Both the position numbers and the translations under genes were made by a program. Below, piece after piece: positions 60,429 through 64,000 of a DNA stretch of 64,000 nucleotides (its first letter is position 1; each line of letters starts with the position of its first letter). This DNA comes from Hahella sp. KA22 (lineage in GTDB: Bacteria > Pseudomonadota > Gammaproteobacteria > Pseudomonadales > Oleiphilaceae): assembly GCF_004135205.1 (NCBI RefSeq), contig NZ_CP035490.1, forward strand, positions 2,125,501 to 2,189,500, in the 5' to 3' direction. The notes below the pieces were generated by a model that saw nothing but the letters and a program-made list of their open reading frames with translations, was not told where the DNA came from and did not search any database.

Positions 60429-61679
60429 CTAAAGCTGTATATTTTGCGTCACTATAGCTGGTGTTTGTTGCATGATGATGTCGCCTGCGCGAATGGAGGC
60501 TGTCACCACGCTTTGGCGGCGCAAGACTTCATAGTCGTCAGGTCCGTCCAGTAGGATGAAGTTGGCGGGTTTGCCGACTTCTACGCCGTAACGGTCTTGA
60601 ATGTTCAGCACTTTGGCGCTGTTATGACTGATCAGGTCCAGCGCATTGCGATAGTCGTCATAGCCCATCATGTGGCATATGTGCAGCGCGAAATCCAAGG
60701 TGCGCAGCAGATTGCCATTGCCGAGGGAGTACCATGGGTCCTGAATGGAGTCTTGGCCGAGACCGACATTAAGACCTGCTTCTAACAGCTCCTTCACCCG
60801 AGTAACGCCGCGACGTTTGGGGAAGTTGTCGAATCTGCCTTGCAAATGAATGCTCTCTGTCGGACAAGATACAAAGTTTATCTGTGACATTTTCAGCAGG
60901 CGGAATAGACGGCTGCAGTAAGCGTTGTCGTAGGAATGCATCGCGGTGGTATGGCTGGCGGTTACCCGATGGCCCATATCCCGTTTCAATGCTTCCGCCG
61001 CCAGCACTTCCAGGAACCTGGAGCCGGGGTCGTCTATTTCGTCGCAGTGCACGTCGACAAGGCGGTCGTATTTTTGCGCCAGATCCATAAGGATTTTGAC
61101 TGATTCCACGCCATAATCGCGGGTGAACTCGAAATGGGGGATGCCGCCGACCACATCGACGCCCATCTCTACGGCCTTTTCCATCAACTGAACCCCATTG
61201 GGGTAAGAAAGAATACCTTCCTGTGGAAACGCCACCAGCTGCAGCTCAATCCAGGGCGCTACTTCCTGTTTAATATCAAGCAAGGCTTCCAGCGCCGTCA
61301 GCGTTGGATCAGTAACGTCAACATGAGAGCGTACCGCCTGCACGCCATATTGGGTCAGCATTTTCAGGGTGTGGCGCGTACGCTGTTTAACGTCCTCATG
61401 GGTCACCATGGCTTTGCGTTCAGCCCAGCACTCAATGCCCTCAAATAATGTGCCGCTCATATTCCAGCGTGGTTCGCCAGCGGTGCCTGTTGCGTCCAGA
61501 TGGATATGGGGTTCGACGAAGGGGGCGCTGACAAGACGCTCGCCGGCGTCCAGCAAAATTTCCACGTCCGACTGCGGAAGCTCCGCCATGGGCAATATGG
61601 CGCTTATTTCGCCCTGTTTAATCTGAATGGCGTGTAAACCGTCCTGGCCGCGTAAACGGACGTTGGTGACGTATTTCAT
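60429..61679 (-). CDS. codA: Cytosine deaminase
   Basis: 416 residues from the ATG at 61679, preceded by GGTGAG; the frame to 61757 is longer but unsupported. Amidohydrolase superfamily: metal ligands in [35 protein letters not shown], and [18 protein letters not shown], then the catalytic Asp in [17 protein letters not shown]. It closely follows the E. coli CodA pattern (GQD..DPWY.LG). It turns cytosine into uracil, or an allied substrate such as isoguanine. The usual permease gene codB is not next to it. Confidence 0.92.
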   Translation of the reverse strand: MKYVTNVRLRGQDGLHAIQIKQGEISAILPMAELPQSDVEILLDAGERLVSAPFVEPHIHLDATGTAGEPRWNMSGTLFEGIECWAERKAMVTHEDVKQRTRHTLKMLTQYGVQAVRSHVDVTDPTLTALEALLDIKQEVAPWIELQLVAFPQEGILSYPNGVQLMEKAVEMGVDVVGGIPHFEFTRDYGVESVKILMDLAQKYDRLVDVHCDEIDDPGSRFLEVLAAEALKRDMGHRVTASHTTAMHSYDNAYCSRLFRLLKMSQINFVSCPTESIHLQGRFDNFPKRRGVTRVKELLEAGLNVGLGQDSIQDPWYSLGNGNLLRTLDFALHICHMMGYDDYRNALDLISHNSAKVLNIQDRYGVEVGKPANFILLDGPDDYEVLRRQSVVTASIRAGDIIMQQTPAIVTQNIQL

Positions 61680-61823
61680 TGAGGGACTCACCTGATTATT
61701 TGTTCTGAAGCGGACATTCTCCGTAAATGACCAGCCACTGTCGACAGCTTCCAGCAATATCAGGCGCCACTGTGTCAGATGATAGACAAGAGAGGTTGCG
61801 ATGAGGGTGAAACGGGATAGGAA

Positions 61824-61850
61824 TAAAAAAAGGGCCCTGATGCAGGGCCC
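61824..61850 (-). terminator. Rho-independent terminator after leuA
   Basis: On the minus strand GGGCCCTG-CAT-CAGGGCCC (stem 61850-61843 with 61839-61832) is followed by TTTTTTT (61831 down to 61825). It starts 15 nt after the leuA stop. The best intrinsic terminator in the window. Confidence 0.9.
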
Positions 61851-61864
61851 AATGGGGTATAGAG

Positions 61865-63547
61865 TTAGACGGCTTCCCTTTGACTGCTGTCGGCAGTGAT
61901 CTGGGCGTGTCTGCCCACGGTCGACAACAACGCCTGCAGGGTGGCGGTGGTGGTGTCTTCCGCCAATGCGGCGGCGCTGAATGGCGCGCCGTTAATCATG
62001 ACCTTGATGCAGGCGAGGGCGTTGGCGTCTGTGCCTTCGCCAAGCGCGAATTCATCGTAAGCCTCTACTGCGATGCTGATCCGGTAGCGACTCTCCAGTG
62101 CGGCGGCCACCGCCTCCACGCCGCCATGGCCTTGGCCGCGGATGCCGGAGATAATGGCGTCGTCGCCGAATTCAATTTGCACCTGCACGGCTTCGTCAGT
62201 TCTATGCATATCGTAGGTGCGTAACCGCCATCCTTTGGGCGTGCTCAGGTAGCGCTCTTCAAACAGGCGATGGATGGTGCGGGAGTCAATTTCGCCGCCT
62301 TCAGACTCCGCTTCATGTTGCACGACTTTCGCGAACTCGATCTGTAACCAGCGTGGCAGACTGATGTTGTAATCACGCTCCAGTACGTGCGCGACGCCGC
62401 CTTTGCCGGACTGACTGTTGATGCGAACCACTTCTTCGTAGCGTCTGCCCAGGTCGAAAGGATCGATAGGCAGGTACGCCACATTCCAGACGTCGTCCTC
62501 TTTACGTTTATGCAGACACTTGCGAATCGCATCCTGGTGGCTGCCTGAGAATGCGGTGAAGACCAGGTCGCCAGCGTAAGGATGGCGCGGGTGCGTGCTG
62601 ATCTCAGTGCAAGCCTCGACAGTGTCGATAATCTCTGACATGTCGGACAGGTCCAACATAGGATCGATGCCCTGGGAGTACAGGTTCATGGCCATGGTGA
62701 CCAAATCCATGTTGCCGGTGCGCTCGCCGTTGCCTAACAGGGTTCCCTCGATTCTGTCAGCGCCCGCCATCACCGCCAGTTCCGCCGCGGCTACGCCGCA
62801 GCCGCGGTCATTGTGGGTGTGCACGCTGACAATAACGTGTTCCCGTTGATGGATGTTATCGCACATCCATTCGATCTGGTCGGCGAAGACGTTAGGAGTC
62901 GCCATCTCAACCGTCGCGGGAAGGTTGATGATGACTTTGCGGCCGTTTTCCGGGCGCCATACGGCGTTCACTGCGTTGACGACTTCCAGGGCGAAGTCCA
63001 GTTCAGTACCGGTAAAGCTTTCTGGAGAATACTCAAAACTCCACTGGGTTTCCGGATGCTTTTCAGCGTGCGCCAGCACTTCCTGGGCGCCGCGCACCGC
63101 AATGGCTTTGATGCCTTCGCGATCCAACCCGAATACTTGCTCGCGTTGAACAGTGGATGTGGAGTTATAAACGTGAACGATCGCTTGTTTGACGCCCTGC
63201 AGCGCTTCATAAGTACGTGCGATCAGCTCGGGACGCGCCTGCGTCAGCACCTGAATAGTGACATCGTCCGGAATACGATTTTCTTCAATCAGTTTGCGGC
63301 AGAAATCAAAGTCAGGCTGGCTGGCGGCGGGGAAGCCGATTTCGATTTCCTTAAACCCACATTTCACCAGGAGGTCGAACAGTCGCTGCTTCTGGCTAAC
63401 GTTCATTGGCTTGATCAAAGCCTGGTTGCCGTCGCGCAGGTCAACTGCGCACCAGATGGGCGCTTGTTCGATAACCTGATCCGGCCAGCGGCGGTCCGCC
63501 TTACGGATGGGAGTGTATGGACGATATTTGCGGTGGTCGAAAGCCAT
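61865..63547 (-). CDS. leuA: 2-isopropylmalate synthase, LeuA type 2
   Basis: 560 residues from the ATG at 63547; the frame to 63610 is not supported. It joins acetyl-CoA and 2-oxoisovalerate, the first step of leucine synthesis. HMGL-like TIM barrel: [17 protein letters not shown] near residue 33, with metal-binding His in [12 protein letters not shown] and [14 protein letters not shown]. The C-terminal LeuA dimer/regulatory domain ([24 protein letters not shown]) binds leucine for feedback. This is the longer type found in actinobacteria, fungi and some proteobacteria. Divergent from an Lrp-family regulator. Confidence 0.96.
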   Translation of the reverse strand: MAFDHRKYRPYTPIRKADRRWPDQVIEQAPIWCAVDLRDGNQALIKPMNVSQKQRLFDLLVKCGFKEIEIGFPAASQPDFDFCRKLIEENRIPDDVTIQVLTQARPELIARTYEALQGVKQAIVHVYNSTSTVQREQVFGLDREGIKAIAVRGAQEVLAHAEKHPETQWSFEYSPESFTGTELDFALEVVNAVNAVWRPENGRKVIINLPATVEMATPNVFADQIEWMCDNIHQREHVIVSVHTHNDRGCGVAAAELAVMAGADRIEGTLLGNGERTGNMDLVTMAMNLYSQGIDPMLDLSDMSEIIDTVEACTEISTHPRHPYAGDLVFTAFSGSHQDAIRKCLHKRKEDDVWNVAYLPIDPFDLGRRYEEVVRINSQSGKGGVAHVLERDYNISLPRWLQIEFAKVVQHEAESEGGEIDSRTIHRLFEERYLSTPKGWRLRTYDMHRTDEAVQVQIEFGDDAIISGIRGQGHGGVEAVAAALESRYRISIAVEAYDEFALGEGTDANALACIKVMINGAPFSAAALAEDTTTATLQALLSTVGRHAQITADSSQREAV

Positions 63548-63849
63548 GGAAATCAGCCTCGTAAGTCTTCCTGTTCGAATTGAGCGGGTGTTAGCGTTTC
63601 CCGCATCCATTTAGGTTTTGAGCGCAATGGCTCTGTTCGCTTGAGCTTGTGGCCCGTTAAGCCGCCTCGCCTTGTGAGCCAGGCCGGCTGACGTCTCGTA
63701 ATAAGGTGGGTGCGCCTTAAAGAGAAGTGCAGTCAGGAAAGCAATAATACCGAGAATGGCGCGCAATGAGTTTGCGTTGTTGACTTGATTTTAATGAAAA
63801 TTGATAGATAATTTTAAAAATAAACATTTTTGTGAAATTAAATATCCAA
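63548..63849. other. Divergent leuA / Lrp-family regulator intergenic region
   Basis: 302 bases. The right end is very A/T-rich and holds an AAAATT-N7-AATTTT palindrome at 63797-63815, a possible Lrp-type operator 35 nt before the regulator. No leucine-rich leader peptide or T-box-like structure was seen on the leuA side. No gene-like frame. Confidence 0.5.
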
Positions 63850-64000
63850 ATGAAAGAGAAGCTTGTCAAAATAGATCGAATTGATCGCAAAATATTGGAA
63901 TGTTTGCAAAAGGATGGTGGGTTATCCAATCAGGAACTGGCGGAAAAAGTTGGATTATCGCCGTCGCCTTGTCTGCGCCGCGTGCGTGCGCTGGAGGAGG
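63850..64000 (+). CDS. Lrp/AsnC-family transcriptional regulator, 5' end only
   Basis: Partial gene leaving the right edge; 50 codons seen. The ATG at 63850 begins MKEKLVKIDRIDRKILECLQ, then LSNQELAEKVGLSPSPCLRR, which is the winged helix-turn-helix of Lrp/AsnC regulators (IDRKIL...LAEKVGLSPSPCLRRV). Members sense amino acids and regulate amino-acid metabolism. Its place beside leuA suggests a leucine or branched-chain link, but the effector domain is outside the window. Confidence 0.88.
   Translation, partial: MKEKLVKIDRIDRKILECLQKDGGLSNQELAEKVGLSPSPCLRRVRALEE

Overview
The window reads as chromosomal DNA of a marine gammaproteobacterium, most like Hahella or a related Oceanospirillales genus. 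I infer this from four things: the Pseudomonas/Vibrio-type polar flagellar locus (FleQ/FleSR, FlhF/FleN, MotC/MotD, ParC/ParP), the alaS-lysC-csrA-tRNA-Ser-tRNA-Arg synteny, a Na+-pumping oxaloacetate decarboxylase, and a leukocidin-type toxin gene. No database search was possible. Product names rest on motifs, gene order and family knowledge.

Layout. 1-95: the 5' end of an amino-acid-type ABC ATPase gene on the minus strand. 96-767: a long stretch without a convincing gene. 768-2220: minus-strand RDD membrane protein and UbiA-family prenyltransferase. 2393-3736: a DUF5610-like protein. 3959-8774: alaS, lysC, csrA, tRNA-Ser(GCU) and two identical tRNA-Arg(ACG). 9140-12572: oadGAB. 12695-49357: one continuous plus-strand flagellar and chemotaxis locus: fliT, fleQ, fleSR, fliEFGHIJ, an HsbA-HsbR-HptB partner-switch module, fliKLMNOPQR, flhB, flhAF, fleN, fliA, cheYZAB, motCD, parC, parP, cheW and a DUF2802 gene. 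49455-59745: a mostly minus-strand accessory region with a secreted leukocidin-like pore-former, a histone-H1-like lysine/alanine-rich protein, a P2-type cation ATPase, a frameshifted exported protein divergent from a secreted DUF6683-like protein, and a FixJ/FixL-type two-component pair. 60050-64000: SOS-regulated yebG, cytosine deaminase codA, leuA and the start of an Lrp/AsnC-family regulator.

How it works together. FleQ, a sigma-54 activator with every position that contacts c-di-GMP in Pseudomonas FleQ conserved, would sit at the top of the hierarchy. FleSR acts next, and FliA and the HsbA/HsbR/HptB switch act on the late class. Sigma-54 promoter matches lie before fliE, fliK, flhA and parC, with a degraded one before fleS. 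FlhF/FleN set flagellar number and place. ParC/ParP probably place the CheA arrays at the same pole. Flagellin, cap, rod/hook genes and cheR are not in the window.

Most interesting observations: the leukocidin-like toxin with an unknown co-directional neighbour; an exported-protein gene split by a seven-C tract; CheA with four DEFExLLDxLHG-type repeats and no evident P2 domain; two adjacent perfect hairpins followed by a sigma-54 promoter before flhA; a 16-nt tandem repeat between fliR and flhB; and a near-ideal LexA box before yebG. I saw no CRISPR array, prophage or intact insertion sequence.
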